DNA of 64,000 nucleotides from Allorhizobium pseudoryzae (GTDB lineage: Bacteria > Pseudomonadota > Alphaproteobacteria > Rhizobiales > Rhizobiaceae). The position numbers were made by a program, and so were the translations under genes. Positions within the stretch are counted from its first letter, which is position 1, and each line of letters begins with the position of its first letter. The notes beneath the pieces were generated by a model that did no database searches, had not been told where the DNA came from, and worked only from the letters and a program-made list of their open reading frames with translations. This document shows, in pieces, positions 53,611 through 62,891 of this stretch. The DNA is taken from assembly GCF_011046245.1 (NCBI RefSeq), contig NZ_CP049245.1, positions 124,001-188,000 of the forward strand, given 5' to 3'.

Positions 53611-53922
53611 ATGACGAGACGACCACGCCGGAACCATAGCCCGGCTTTCAAGGCGAAGGTGGCTCTTGCCGCCATCAGGGGCGAACAGACGCTGGTGGAA
53701 TTATCCCAGCAGTTCGACGTCCATGCCAATCAGATCAAGCAGTGGAAAGACCAGCTCCTTGAAGGAGCAACGGGCATTTTCGGCGATGACACCAAGGCGG
53801 AACCGACCGTTCCGACCGTCGATGTGAAGACACTTCATGCCAAGATCGGCGAACTGACGCTGGAGAATGATTTTTTGTCCGGTGCGCTCGGCAAGGCGGG
53901 ATTGCTGAGCGGAAAGAAATGA
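53611..53922 (+). CDS. IS3-family OrfA (helix-turn-helix)
   Basis: 103 aa: RRPRRNHSPAFKAKVALAAIRGEQTLVELSQQFDVHANQIKQWKDQL is the standard IS3 OrfA helix-turn-helix, followed by a leucine-zipper part (LHAKIGELTLENDFLSGAL). AGGAGA lies before the ATG at 53611. The end overlaps orfB by 4 nt. Confidence 0.9.
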   Translation: MTRRPRRNHSPAFKAKVALAAIRGEQTLVELSQQFDVHANQIKQWKDQLLEGATGIFGDDTKAEPTVPTVDVKTLHAKIGELTLENDFLSGALGKAGLLSGKK

Positions 53923-54748
53923 TCAATCGCAAGCACAAACTGTCGATTGCCCGCCAGGCGAAGCTTCTCGGGTTCAGTCGTGGCAGCCTCTACTATTCTC
54001 CGCGTCCAGTGTCCGACAGCGACCTGGCTTTGATGCGCCGAATCGACGAGTTGCATCTCCAATACCCGTTTGCGGGCAGTCGCATGTTGCAAGGGCTTTT
54101 GAGAGGAGAAGGGTTGGAAACTGGGCGGCTTCACGTCGCCACACTGATGAAGAAGATGGGCATCGAGGCGATCTATCGCCGCCCAATCACCTCGAAGCCA
54201 GCGCCTGGACACAAGGTCTATCCCTATCTCCTGCGCAAGCTGGCAGTCACCCGGCCCAATCAGGTCTGGGCGATGGACATCAGCTATATTCCGATGGCGC
54301 GGGGCTTCATTTATCTTTGTGCCGTCGTAGATTGGTTCAGCCGCCGAGTTCTGTCGTGGCGGCTGTCGATCACGATGGAGGCGGACTTCTGCATCGCAGC
54401 GGTTGAAGAAGCGCTTGCCCGTTATGCCAAACCCAATATCTTCAATACCAACCAGGGTTCGCAGTTTACCTCGGTGGACTCACTGCCGTGCTGAAGAAAG
54501 CTGAGATCGCCATCTCGATGGATGGTAGGGGTGCATGGCGAGACAACGTGTTCGTCGAGCGGCTCTGGCGGTCGATCAAATACGAGGAAGTCTACCTACA
54601 CGCCTACAAGACCGTGTCCGAGGCTCGCGCTGGCATCGGTCGATATCTGACCTTCTACAATACCAGACGCCCACATTCATCCCTTGACCGGCAGACGCCG
54701 GATCAGGCTTACTTCAACGCGCTCACGCCAATGACAGCGGCAGCATAA
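53919..54748 (+). pseudogene. IS3-family OrfB transposase, frameshifted and with altered catalytic residue
   Basis: The first frame (191 aa) has the HTH_21 region (YPFAGSRMLQGLL) and the first catalytic Asp in VWAMDISYIPM. At the second, NTDQGSQF, it reads NTNQGSQF, so that Asp is Asn. One base is then missing near 54478 (GAC TTC ACT became GACTCACT). The remainder, with the catalytic Glu in NVFVERLWRSIKYEEVYL, continues in the next frame to 54748. Two independent lesions make the enzyme inactive. Confidence 0.85.
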
Positions 54749-54821
54749 TCGAGGCGGAAATCCACTTAACGAAACGCCACGGAATGTTCAGACAAACCGA
54801 ACCACCTCTCTGGTTCGCTTC

Positions 54822-55985
54822 TCAGTCCATGAGTCTCGCTGCTCTACCGCTGCGCCTAGTCGCACTGTTGTAGTATTCCGACGCCTGCTGGACGGATCGA
54901 TGCCGGGATTGCTCCATAGCCTCAGGCAGGGGAATGCCGCGATTGGCTGCTTCGGTGAGATAACCTGAACGCAAGCCATGGGCGGAAAACTCCGCCGGGT
55001 CCAGCCCTGCCATGAAGGCGCGCTGCTTGACGATATCGTTGATGGCTTTCGGATCCAGCGGGCGCTTTGAGACATTGCCCCAGCGATCGATCGCCCGGAA
55101 CACACTGCCGCTTTCGATCCTGCTGGCCTCGAGCCAGGCATTCAGCGCATCGACGGGCCGGCCGGTGAGATAGACGACCTCCTCATTGCTGGCACCACTG
55201 GTCTTGGTGCGACCGAGATGGATGGACAGCGAGGGCAGGGGAGGTGATCCTTCAACAGGGATCGGCGCTTCCATCACCAGTTGCTCTTTGCGCAGCCCCG
55301 CCACTTCACTGCGACGCCGACCACCGGATGCAAAAGCGACCATCAGGATGGCCTTGTCCCGGACATCGCGCAGGCTGTCGGTCCGGCAGGTACCAATCAG
55401 CTTTGAGAGCACATCACCTGTGACGGCCTTGGCGCTCTTGCGCCGCTTCGGACGTGGCGTTGCACGCACCGCCAGCCGGATGGCCGACTTGAGGGCAGGG
55501 GAGGTGAATGAAGCCTGCAGCCCACGCCATTTGGTCAGCGTAGACCAAGTTGCCAGCCGACGGCGCACGGTATCGGGTGCATGGGGACCGGATGCACGGA
55601 GAAACCCCTGGAGGCGAAGCTTGTTCTCGACGTCCGCCGGCATGCCATGCTCCAGATCCGTCAGGCGCTTTTCCGGATCCCATAGGTGATGGGCAATAAA
55701 CTTCAGCAGCAGAGCCTCCGGCGCGGGCCAGGGGAGTGACCGGCCCGTGGCCGCCAGCGACCAAGCCTGTAGATAGGCAAGATCAGAAGTGACCGCACGC
55801 AGTGTATTGGCGCCCATTCCCTCGTTGACGAGGTGGCGAAGGGTCTCGATATCCTGATCGGTCAGAAGCTCGGCCAGTTCGTCACGCCGCTCCATTGGCA
55901 GGACGGCGGCGATCGTGTCCAGTTCTTGAACGCGCCGCGACACTAACTCGTTAGTCGACAGTGATACCGGCGGCTTTCCCATCAT
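54822..55985 (-). CDS. Tyrosine recombinase (phage-integrase family)
   Basis: 387 aa. An N-terminal SAM-like core-binding domain (about 20-160) precedes the catalytic domain. Catalytic residues: Arg in ASGGRRRSEVAGL (about 225), Lys in GRTKTSG, H-x-x-R in SAHGLRSGYLTEAA (about 335), the later His in EQSRHRSVQQA and the nucleophile Tyr in SEYYNSATR (about 370). It could resolve plasmid multimers or move an integrated segment. It points leftward and is separated from the toxin-antitoxin pair by a short divergent promoter. Confidence 0.88.
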   Translation of the reverse strand: MMGKPPVSLSTNELVSRRVQELDTIAAVLPMERRDELAELLTDQDIETLRHLVNEGMGANTLRAVTSDLAYLQAWSLAATGRSLPWPAPEALLLKFIAHHLWDPEKRLTDLEHGMPADVENKLRLQGFLRASGPHAPDTVRRRLATWSTLTKWRGLQASFTSPALKSAIRLAVRATPRPKRRKSAKAVTGDVLSKLIGTCRTDSLRDVRDKAILMVAFASGGRRRSEVAGLRKEQLVMEAPIPVEGSPPLPSLSIHLGRTKTSGASNEEVVYLTGRPVDALNAWLEASRIESGSVFRAIDRWGNVSKRPLDPKAINDIVKQRAFMAGLDPAEFSAHGLRSGYLTEAANRGIPLPEAMEQSRHRSVQQASEYYNSATRRSGRAARLMD

Positions 55986-56062
55986 GGCATGACCCTCGGG
56001 GTATGACTAGGTTTGCAAAAACTCCGGAAAGCCCGTATATTCCGGAACAAAGGAGATCTGCC

Positions 56063-56341
56063 ATGACGTCGATTGTGACAGCAGCCGCGGTTTCGAAGAA
56101 TTTCGGTGCCTACCAGGATGCGGCCGTGCGAGAGCCAGTGATCATCACCAAGAACGGCCGGCCGCGCACGGTGCTGATTGCCTATGAAGATTACCTCCGC
56201 CTGGCCAAGCGCGATCGGAGGGTCGATCTGACGGCTGCGATCAGTGACGACGAGCTTGCCACGATCGAGGCTTCGACGATGGAAACGGGCCTTGATCATC
56301 TCAATGCCGAACTGCTGATGGACAAGAATGCTGCCGATTGA
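56063..56341 (+). CDS. Antitoxin, Phd/YefM family
   Basis: 92 aa. N-terminal Phd/YefM DNA-binding domain: TAAAVSKNFGAYQDAAVREPVIITKNGRPRTVLIAYEDYLRL. The C-terminal tail should wrap around the toxin. AGGAG lies 7 nt before the ATG at 56063. It overlaps the next gene by 14 nt, the standard antitoxin-first order. Confidence 0.85.
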   Translation: MTSIVTAAAVSKNFGAYQDAAVREPVIITKNGRPRTVLIAYEDYLRLAKRDRRVDLTAAISDDELATIEASTMETGLDHLNAELLMDKNAAD

Positions 56342-56759
56342 ACCTAAGGTCGGCTGGGTCTTTCGCTATTCCTATCTCTGGCATTGGCAGCATCTGGACG
56401 GACGGGAAGAGGGTGACAAGGACCGCCCCGCTCTGGTGCTGGCGATTGTTGCGACGCTTGAGGACGGGACGCCGGCAGTCCGTGTCCTGCCAATCACGCA
56501 TTCCCCACCGTCCAATCCCAGCGAAGCAATCGAAATCCCGCCTGCCACCAAGCGTCGCCTCGGTCTCGATGACGAGCGATCCTGGATCGTGCTGACCGAA
56601 AGCAATCGTTTCGTCTGGCCGGGGCCTGATGTTCGCCCTGTTGACAGCGAGAACGGATATCATGGGCCACTGCCTCCGGCACTCTTCGAAGAGGTAAAGC
56701 GCCGGTTTGTCGATCTTGCGAGAAGCCAGCGTCACAAGGCGACCATCCGAACCGACTGA
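56328..56759 (+). CDS. PemK/MazF-like toxin, plasmid maintenance
   Basis: 143 aa. GWVFRYSYLWHWQHLDGREEGDKDRPALVLAIV at the start has the G-x-V-x-x-x-Y...K-x-R-P-A-L-V-L form of PemK/MazF-fold ribonucleases, and VRVLPITHSPP follows. Co-translated with the antitoxin. Assignment to PemK-like is by pattern; the fold match is moderate. Confidence 0.7.
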   Translation: MLPIEPKVGWVFRYSYLWHWQHLDGREEGDKDRPALVLAIVATLEDGTPAVRVLPITHSPPSNPSEAIEIPPATKRRLGLDDERSWIVLTESNRFVWPGPDVRPVDSENGYHGPLPPALFEEVKRRFVDLARSQRHKATIRTD

Positions 56760-56967
56760 GCTGCTCTGCATCCTGTTGTTCGTCATCAAGATCTACGCAT
56801 CCCGCTGTGATCTTCGCCGTGATTTGCCATGACTTTAGGCTTTCAGAGCCGTCAGATCAATCACCTCCGATAAGGGTTACTTATCGATGGTGAGACCGCC
56901 AACCTACGATCATACCGTGTGGAGAACTTTAATATTCAGATAGAGTTCTTTTAAGAAATCATTTACC

Positions 56968-58107
56968 ATGATTTCAATGGTTTACGATCTCGCGAAAATC
57001 AGCATATCCACCTTGATGCGGCCGGCTTTCGACGCGGCAATCGCGCTCACACGTCTCGACGAGCGCATCGCCCGCTCACCGGTCGGTCAGGGATGGATTG
57101 AGCGCTCCCACTTTACCGATGCCTGCGCCTCCTTGTGGATCGACGGCGAACTCGTCCATCTCGAAGACCTCGTCCTTCACGACGCCACGAAGGATATTCG
57201 CACACCGACCCATGAGCTGACAATCGCCCGCGACGTCCTGCGCACTCGTCGGCGGATCGCCGGCCAATCTCCGGATTGGGCGTTCTCTACCGACGGCATC
57301 CGCTCGCTGCGGAAAACCTCAGAGATCGGGTCGGGCGGCGGGGACGAGGCGACGACGGCCAAAGTTATTTGGCCGGCGGCCGCGATCCACGCGGAAGGGG
57401 AGGGGGAGGAAGGTGACGACGTCGAATATCTCCCGGGCGTCGACTATGCCGCCATCGATGCGGTGCTGGCCCGATCAGAGGCGGCGATCGAGAATGCAAC
57501 ACGGCCTGGCCGCGCAAGCTCGGCAGACAGAGACGCAATGGTCTATGATCTCGACTGGGACGAGGATGCCCGGCTGGAGGAATGGCGCGGCGTGCTGCGC
57601 CAGGCCGGAAATTTGCCGGCGGTGCTGCAGGCGATCGTCGCCCTTGATGCCTGGAACGAGCTTTCCGTCCTGCAGCATGCGCCCTGGCTCGGCCGGCTGC
57701 TGGCCGCTACGATCCTGCGCCAGGCCGGCATCACCACTGGTGCCCACCTTACCGCCCTCAATCTCGGTCTGAAAACCATTCCCGTCGACCGGCGCCGACA
57801 TCGCGATCGCGAAACCCGGCTGCTCGCCATTGCTCACGGCCTGATCGCAGCCGGCGAAATTGGCTTGAAAGAGCATGATCGGTTGACGCTGGCGAAGACA
57901 ATGATGGACCGAAAGCTGGACGGGCGGCGGACGTCGTCAAGATTACCGGAGCTCGTCGAGCTGGTGATGGCGAAGCCATTGGTGTCGGCCGTGATGGTGG
58001 CCAAAACGCTCGACGTCACGCCGCAGGCGGCGCGGCGGATCGTTTTGGAACTCGGCCTCCGGGAGATGACGGGGAGGGGGAGGTTTCGCGCTTGGGGAGT
58101 ATTATAG
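56968..58107 (+). CDS. RHE_PE00001-type protein (DUF1612 with helix-turn-helix)
   Basis: 379 aa. It has the layout of a family common on rhizobial plasmids. The N-terminal part ([57 protein letters not shown]) resembles a Fic-like N-terminal region, DUF1612 is in the middle, and a C-terminal helix-turn-helix ([39 protein letters not shown]) ends the protein. Probably a DNA-binding regulator; role unknown. No upstream gene is coupled to it. Confidence 0.78.
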   Translation: MISMVYDLAKISISTLMRPAFDAAIALTRLDERIARSPVGQGWIERSHFTDACASLWIDGELVHLEDLVLHDATKDIRTPTHELTIARDVLRTRRRIAGQSPDWAFSTDGIRSLRKTSEIGSGGGDEATTAKVIWPAAAIHAEGEGEEGDDVEYLPGVDYAAIDAVLARSEAAIENATRPGRASSADRDAMVYDLDWDEDARLEEWRGVLRQAGNLPAVLQAIVALDAWNELSVLQHAPWLGRLLAATILRQAGITTGAHLTALNLGLKTIPVDRRRHRDRETRLLAIAHGLIAAGEIGLKEHDRLTLAKTMMDRKLDGRRTSSRLPELVELVMAKPLVSAVMVAKTLDVTPQAARRIVLELGLREMTGRGRFRAWGVL

Positions 58108-58531
58108 TTCGCCATGCAAGGTGGCTTGCAGCTCATTCGAAATAGCCTTGCCGTCCAAGCGCTCCGCGGGAGCGAGATCGACGCGGTTGCCGTATTTTAT
58201 GAACTGGCACAACGGAGTAGCTCAAAACCATCCATGCAAGATAGTTCGCTTTATAGACTGGTATCGACGACAGACGAGACGACTCTCTGATGCTCGCTAA
58301 TGAGCCCACGCTCTTGTTGGCTGAAATCCTGCCGCTTGGTTCGCAATCGTGTTTTGTCTGGACCCAAAGGGCCCGAACCACGCCGTGTTCCCCACATAGC
58401 CTCGTAGCGAACCGTTCAAACGATTCAAGTACCAACTCGCAAAGCTCAGACCCCACTGCGGTCGCCGATCTGCGTCTGAAGGAGGATGTCTGTCTATGGG
58501 AGCGGAAACGCTCGCACCGCAAGCTTCAGAT
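58108..58531. other. Intergenic region with possible gene remnant (424 bp)
   Basis: On the minus strand just after the DUF1612 gene (58204-58105) one frame reads [36 protein letters not shown] and stops, which looks like the tail of a lost gene. It has no start. The rest shows nothing convincing and should include the terminator of the leftward operon at 58532. Confidence 0.35.
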
Positions 58532-59329
58532 TCATTCCTTCGCAAAAAACAAACCCAAACCAAACTGATTTACACCGCCACAACCTCGGCATCGCCATGC
58601 AGTTCCAATCTTGATATCTCGCCGGAGCATGAATGCCTGCTCAGAACATTCTGCATTGCTGCAGGTGAAATCCTGACCGTCAATTCTCCACTGGACATTG
58701 CCATTTCCAACGTCGCGGACCTTGTATGTGGCGTCACATCCTGGGCAACGCGCACTTAGTTCTTCTGCTCCGTGCGGCATGCGTTTGCGGATCGTCGAGC
58801 CACAATTCTCACATTGTACGTCGGCAAATATAGCGAAGTTTGAGTTGAAAACTGTCGAAGCCAATACCTTTTCCAAGAACGCGATAATATCGTTAGACCG
58901 GGCGCGAAGCTTCACGTAGTCGACCGCCTTCGCCGAGCCGAGCTGCTTGAGTGTAGGCATGTGAAGAAAACTGCCCAGTGCGTCGTAGCGCTTTTTGAGC
59001 ATGGTGAAGGAAAGGACGGTTTCGCTTCCGAGCTCCTGCATCGCCTTTGCCGGCACACCTGGTTCGTCCTCGATCCCAATGGATATGGTGCTGTCTTTGT
59101 CAGCCGTCGGGTCTATGTCTAACAACTGCTCCATGAGCTTTCGAGGCTGCCAGGTTTCGTACTCGGTCTTCGGCAATTCCTCAGCGTATTTCGATGCGCG
59201 CTCATACGTTAGAGCCTCCATCGCATATCTGAGTTCGAGAGCAGCATATTTTATCCGATGGTCCTCAAGAGCGGCCAATTCCCGCTTCGCATTAGCAACA
59301 CAAAGTCGAGCTTGATAGCGAAAGTCCAA
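58532..59329 (-). CDS. Zinc-ribbon protein, last gene of the methyltransferase/kinase operon
   Basis: 265 aa. A helical N-terminal half (about 1-165) is followed by two zinc ribbons: C-E-N-C...C-P-G-C (about 175-205) and C-S-N-A-E-C...C-R-G-C (about 225-255). Not recognised as a known family. The TTG at 59329 has AGAAGGGTG about 9 nt upstream; no ATG fits better. It is 65 bp downstream of the receiver-domain gene in the same direction, so it is probably in that operon and may bind nucleic acid or a partner protein. Confidence 0.7.
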   Translation of the reverse strand: MDFRYQARLCVANAKRELAALEDHRIKYAALELRYAMEALTYERASKYAEELPKTEYETWQPRKLMEQLLDIDPTADKDSTISIGIEDEPGVPAKAMQELGSETVLSFTMLKKRYDALGSFLHMPTLKQLGSAKAVDYVKLRARSNDIIAFLEKVLASTVFNSNFAIFADVQCENCGSTIRKRMPHGAEELSARCPGCDATYKVRDVGNGNVQWRIDGQDFTCSNAECSEQAFMLRRDIKIGTAWRCRGCGGVNQFGLGLFFAKE

Positions 59330-59394
59330 TCTGTGGTCACCCTTCTGTTCGCTGGAATTAGATCCCAGGCTCGTCGTCTCATGTGGCGCACCGT

Positions 59395-60624
59395 TTAAGC
59401 AGTTTCGTAGAGAGCCGGTGGAATCCTTGGCATTCCCGGGCGTTGCATGTACGCGGCATAACGCTGCTGAACCCGAGTAATAAATGGCGGCAGCATTCGC
59501 CCGACGCGAGTATAGTCCTTTTTGATCTGTTTCAGGGTCTTAATCTTCATGTCCCTAAACATCACGCTGAACGTTTGCCCATCGATCATCGCGAAGACGA
59601 TCGCCTCGTTGTCCTTCTCGTTGCTGAAATTGCCGAAGGTCTTATCGATCCGCTCCTCGACATTCTCCACTGCCTTTGCTTGCAAGAGATAGAGTTGGTG
59701 GTCATCTCCTCCGCGAAGGCAATCACATTCGGCTCGAACGTTAATCCAATAGGTCTTGCGATCTTCCCCTGGAACAGGGAAGGCGAACACGTCCCCCGGG
59801 GCGTACAGATCCTCCCTAAGGCGTTCGTTCCTAAGAAAGCGCTCGCCCTCAAGCACTTGATACATTGCTTTGCGGTACGCTGGCGCGTCCTTCTCGCTCT
59901 GTTCCTCGACTGCTTCCATGAAGGGTCCGAGATCTAGTTCCAGCAGGCCCATGCGCGACTCGACAAGGCGGTTAAGCAGTTTGTTCATTTCGACCTCGGG
60001 GGGAATTTCGTCGGCCCCGAATGTCTGCCACAGCAACACGGGCCAATACGGTGTCCGGTTGTGCAGGTCGATGAACAGGTCGTTTGCTGCGCGGACGTAG
60101 TTGCGTTCCCAGGTTTTCAGCGTAAGCACAGAGGGGGTGCTGTTTGCCCAGTCCTCAAGGACCTCATACAGCTTATCGGTCACCTCTACCTTGCGTTTCA
60201 CCAGGATGTGAGACTCTTCAACGCTCTTATGCAGTTCGGCATCTGCCGACAGCTCGTCAATGACCGTCTGCGGCTCCTCGTTGGTAAAGATGAACACGGG
60301 AGCGTGGCGATTCTGACTGAGGCGTTTCAAGAAGGCGATGTTCTGCGCGATCATTGCCTTGTTCAGGGTGTCCGGCAGTCTGACGCCGGCATCGAGTGGT
60401 ATGCCTTCGGCGTTATTGGCCAAGTTCCAGTCCATAATGAAAAACGAGACCCTCGAAAAGTGTTCGAGATCGTAATCTGCGCTGGGCAGGGCAGGCAGGG
60501 GAATGGCGTGACCGCCGCCGTCGCGTATGTTCTGGAGGATTCTGTCTATCGCTTCCCCCGAGCCGATGCCGTTGTCTATGACCACTGCAATGCCCTTAAA
60601 CAAGTTCGGACCAACCATGTTCAT
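59395..60624 (-). CDS. Receiver-domain protein with unknown effector region
   Basis: 409 aa. The N-terminal ~150 residues have a receiver layout: acidic VVIDNG (D17), phosphoacceptor FFIMDWNL (D65), switch VFIFTNEE (T114) and Lys in ILVKRKV (143-145). The C-terminal ~250 residues carry no helix-turn-helix I can see; they include a helical middle and YWINVRAECDCLRGGDDHQLYLLQAK. The start overlaps the kinase-like stop by 4 nt, so the two are co-translated and most likely form a kinase/receiver pair. The output is not transcriptional on present evidence. Confidence 0.75.
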   Translation of the reverse strand: MNMVGPNLFKGIAVVIDNGIGSGEAIDRILQNIRDGGGHAIPLPALPSADYDLEHFSRVSFFIMDWNLANNAEGIPLDAGVRLPDTLNKAMIAQNIAFLKRLSQNRHAPVFIFTNEEPQTVIDELSADAELHKSVEESHILVKRKVEVTDKLYEVLEDWANSTPSVLTLKTWERNYVRAANDLFIDLHNRTPYWPVLLWQTFGADEIPPEVEMNKLLNRLVESRMGLLELDLGPFMEAVEEQSEKDAPAYRKAMYQVLEGERFLRNERLREDLYAPGDVFAFPVPGEDRKTYWINVRAECDCLRGGDDHQLYLLQAKAVENVEERIDKTFGNFSNEKDNEAIVFAMIDGQTFSVMFRDMKIKTLKQIKKDYTRVGRMLPPFITRVQQRYAAYMQRPGMPRIPPALYETA

Positions 60625-62891
60625 GCTTGCTCCTTGACGAATGAGACCACCAAATTGGCTCCCTTAAGTACACGTTGATCCTTGCTGGCGATGTCGATCG
60701 AGTACTCGTGGCGCTCAAGCAACTGCCGCGCGATGTAGAGCCCCAATCCGCGTCCGTCCTCGCCCTTCCCAGAGAAGAACGGCTCGAACAGGTAGGGTAA
60801 GTCCTCTTCCCGGAAACCGGGACCGCTATCTGCGAAAGTCATTGTACCGGCATTGCCATCAAGCAAGATTTCGATTTCCCGAGGCTGTGGAGCGCCCTGA
60901 AGCCAATACGCAGCATTGTCAAAAAGGTTGAGGAGCAGTTGGAGCAGCACGGCATCGGTCGTCTTGGCAACAAGAGGGGAGCCGATAGTTTCGACCCTGA
61001 CTTCGATCGCGTTGCGCTCCATCAAACTCTTGAAGATTTTGGCGACCTTCTCGACCAGATCGACGACGCGTATATCCTTCCGGCGTTGCTTGGTCGACCG
61101 GAAGAGGAGCTGCATGTCGGTCATCTGCGACTGGACGAAGCTGAGCAGACCACGCATCGCAAGAAGTTCGGCACTGAGCGCCTCCTTGTCGATCTTGGCA
61201 TCGCTTTCGCTATGGGCGATCAGCTTATCTATGGCCGCCATGACGCGCTGCATTGCTAGCATAAGGTCGTGAGACGCCGCTTCGACCGACAGGCCAACGC
61301 CCGCCAGATGCTCGGTGTTCTCAGCGCGCTGCACTAGATAGCGCCGCTCTGCTTTGTACTGTTGGTTCGCCTCGGAGATTTTCTCCCGTACCGACAACGG
61401 GACGTTAGCCGCTGCGGCTGCAGCTACCACCTCCTCCATCAGGGAGGGCACTTTACCCGTTCGGAAGACGTCAACATCTTGAGATTGTTTCGTGCGCTGC
61501 TTGTAGAGGCTATAGGGTCTTTTGCGCACCCACGCCAAAAAGGTCTGAAGCAACGCTCGGAAGTCGTCGACGGCCTGTCCTGTGTCTACGAGACCTTCTC
61601 TGCTGGTTTTATCACGCAGGTTGTGGTTTTCGGACTGAGAGATGTTAACGAAGCCGACAACCTGGTCGTTGCTGAGGAACTCGCTGGCACGGACGGTACC
61701 TCGACGAACGTCGATAAGCAGCCAGTCGTCGTCCGGGTCGCCATACGGGTAGACCCTGATTCCATCTCGGTAGAGATAGATCCGATGACCCTTTATTAGA
61801 TCTTTGTCGCTCTTATCCAGCTGCAACTTGCCTTTAGCGTCGTTGCTGAAATCGAATACGTAGAACGAAAAGTCGAACGATCCACATTCGGTGCGCAAAT
61901 TCTGCGCTTCCGCAGGCTTTAGCCCTCGCCGACCCAGATACTCGCGAAAGACTGCGAGCCCAGTGAGGTCGGAATCGGCGAGCTGCAGCTGCTCCAGCCT
62001 GCCGTCGATTTCGAACTCGAACGTCGTGGCCTCTTCGTTGTATCGGCCCTGGATCTCGAAGACCGAGTGCTCCTTCAGCAGTACATCTAGCCGGTCACGC
62101 AGGTCTGAGCCGAGCGGTTCGTAGGTCTCACCGCGATATATGAAGACCGAAAAGTCCTTATCGATAGGGACGCTTCCGCCAGTCCCTTCGGCATCATCCC
62201 CGTTTTCGAGGCCTGCGAAAGATGATTGGAGTCTACTTAGATCCTCGAACACCTTTTCGATCTTAAAGCGCGTCCACATTCCGACGGGAGGTGAGATCTC
62301 GATACGGGTGCCTTGGGGACGACGCATTTTCTTGCGACCGCCGAGGTCAATCTCCTCCTCCAGAATGGTTGCGGCTGGCGAGACGACTTCGAATTGAAGT
62401 TCAAGTTCATCCAGGAACATTGGCTGGTTGCCTTCGATGAAGTCCTCATCAAAACCTGCCAGCTTGAGCTCAAGAACATTCTCGGATGACGAACGTGCGG
62501 GGCGTGTAACCATCCGGATATCCCGCCCCAGTTTTAACAGGGCGAAGCGGCCGATGCCCTTTTCACCTTGGATGATGCGTCCGCTTTCAGTCCTTCGCTT
62601 CTCACCTTTCTTGCCCATGAGCTTCATGGGCGTGGCAGGATTGACCCAATGGTTTTCGATAACATCGGCCGCCATTCCGTGACCGTCATCCTCTACGACG
62701 ATCATGGCGTTTGGCCCTGCACGGAAATTCTCGTCGAAATCCTCAAAGGTGACCTTCACCCAGGTCGCATCGGCGTCGTACGAATTCTTGATCAATTCAG
62801 CCAGCGCGACCTGCTCGTTACGGATCAACTGGTCGCCAAGCATCGTCAGAAGCCGAGCGTAGGGTTTGAATTTCAAGGATTTGGCGGTCAT
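60621..62891 (-). CDS. Double-GHKL ATPase: Hsp90/MORC-like N-domain with histidine-kinase C-domain
   Basis: 756 aa. Residues 1-200 form an Hsp90/MutL-type GHKL ATPase: N-box ALAELIKNSYDADA (N36), EDDGHGM (67-73), GEKGIGRFALLKLG (109-122). Residues 200-500 are a linker of unknown fold. Residues 500-620 are helical, with an H-box-like EAASHDLMLAMQRV (H541). Residues 620-756 are a second GHKL domain of histidine-kinase type: N-box LLNLFDNAAYWL, G1 DSGPGF, F-box LFEPFFSGKG, G2 GRGLGLYIARQLLE. Overlaps the methyltransferase stop and receiver start by 4 nt each. Hsp90/MORC-type ATPases linked to restriction-modification genes are known; this fused kinase form is what is notable. Confidence 0.85.
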   Translation of the reverse strand: MTAKSLKFKPYARLLTMLGDQLIRNEQVALAELIKNSYDADATWVKVTFEDFDENFRAGPNAMIVVEDDGHGMAADVIENHWVNPATPMKLMGKKGEKRRTESGRIIQGEKGIGRFALLKLGRDIRMVTRPARSSSENVLELKLAGFDEDFIEGNQPMFLDELELQFEVVSPAATILEEEIDLGGRKKMRRPQGTRIEISPPVGMWTRFKIEKVFEDLSRLQSSFAGLENGDDAEGTGGSVPIDKDFSVFIYRGETYEPLGSDLRDRLDVLLKEHSVFEIQGRYNEEATTFEFEIDGRLEQLQLADSDLTGLAVFREYLGRRGLKPAEAQNLRTECGSFDFSFYVFDFSNDAKGKLQLDKSDKDLIKGHRIYLYRDGIRVYPYGDPDDDWLLIDVRRGTVRASEFLSNDQVVGFVNISQSENHNLRDKTSREGLVDTGQAVDDFRALLQTFLAWVRKRPYSLYKQRTKQSQDVDVFRTGKVPSLMEEVVAAAAAANVPLSVREKISEANQQYKAERRYLVQRAENTEHLAGVGLSVEAASHDLMLAMQRVMAAIDKLIAHSESDAKIDKEALSAELLAMRGLLSFVQSQMTDMQLLFRSTKQRRKDIRVVDLVEKVAKIFKSLMERNAIEVRVETIGSPLVAKTTDAVLLQLLLNLFDNAAYWLQGAPQPREIEILLDGNAGTMTFADSGPGFREEDLPYLFEPFFSGKGEDGRGLGLYIARQLLERHEYSIDIASKDQRVLKGANLVVSFVKEQA

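Larger units (their letters stand above)
53558..54769 (+). mobile_element. IS3-family insertion sequence, inactivated
   Basis: About 1.2 kb. Imperfect terminal repeats can be aligned: TAATTGGAATTTCTGCCTGA on the left and, reading inward from the right, TAAGTGGATTTCCGCCTCGA. orfA is intact; orfB has a one-base deletion and a catalytic Asp-to-Asn change. Ends are estimated from the repeat alignment and no clear target duplication was seen. Confidence 0.75.
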
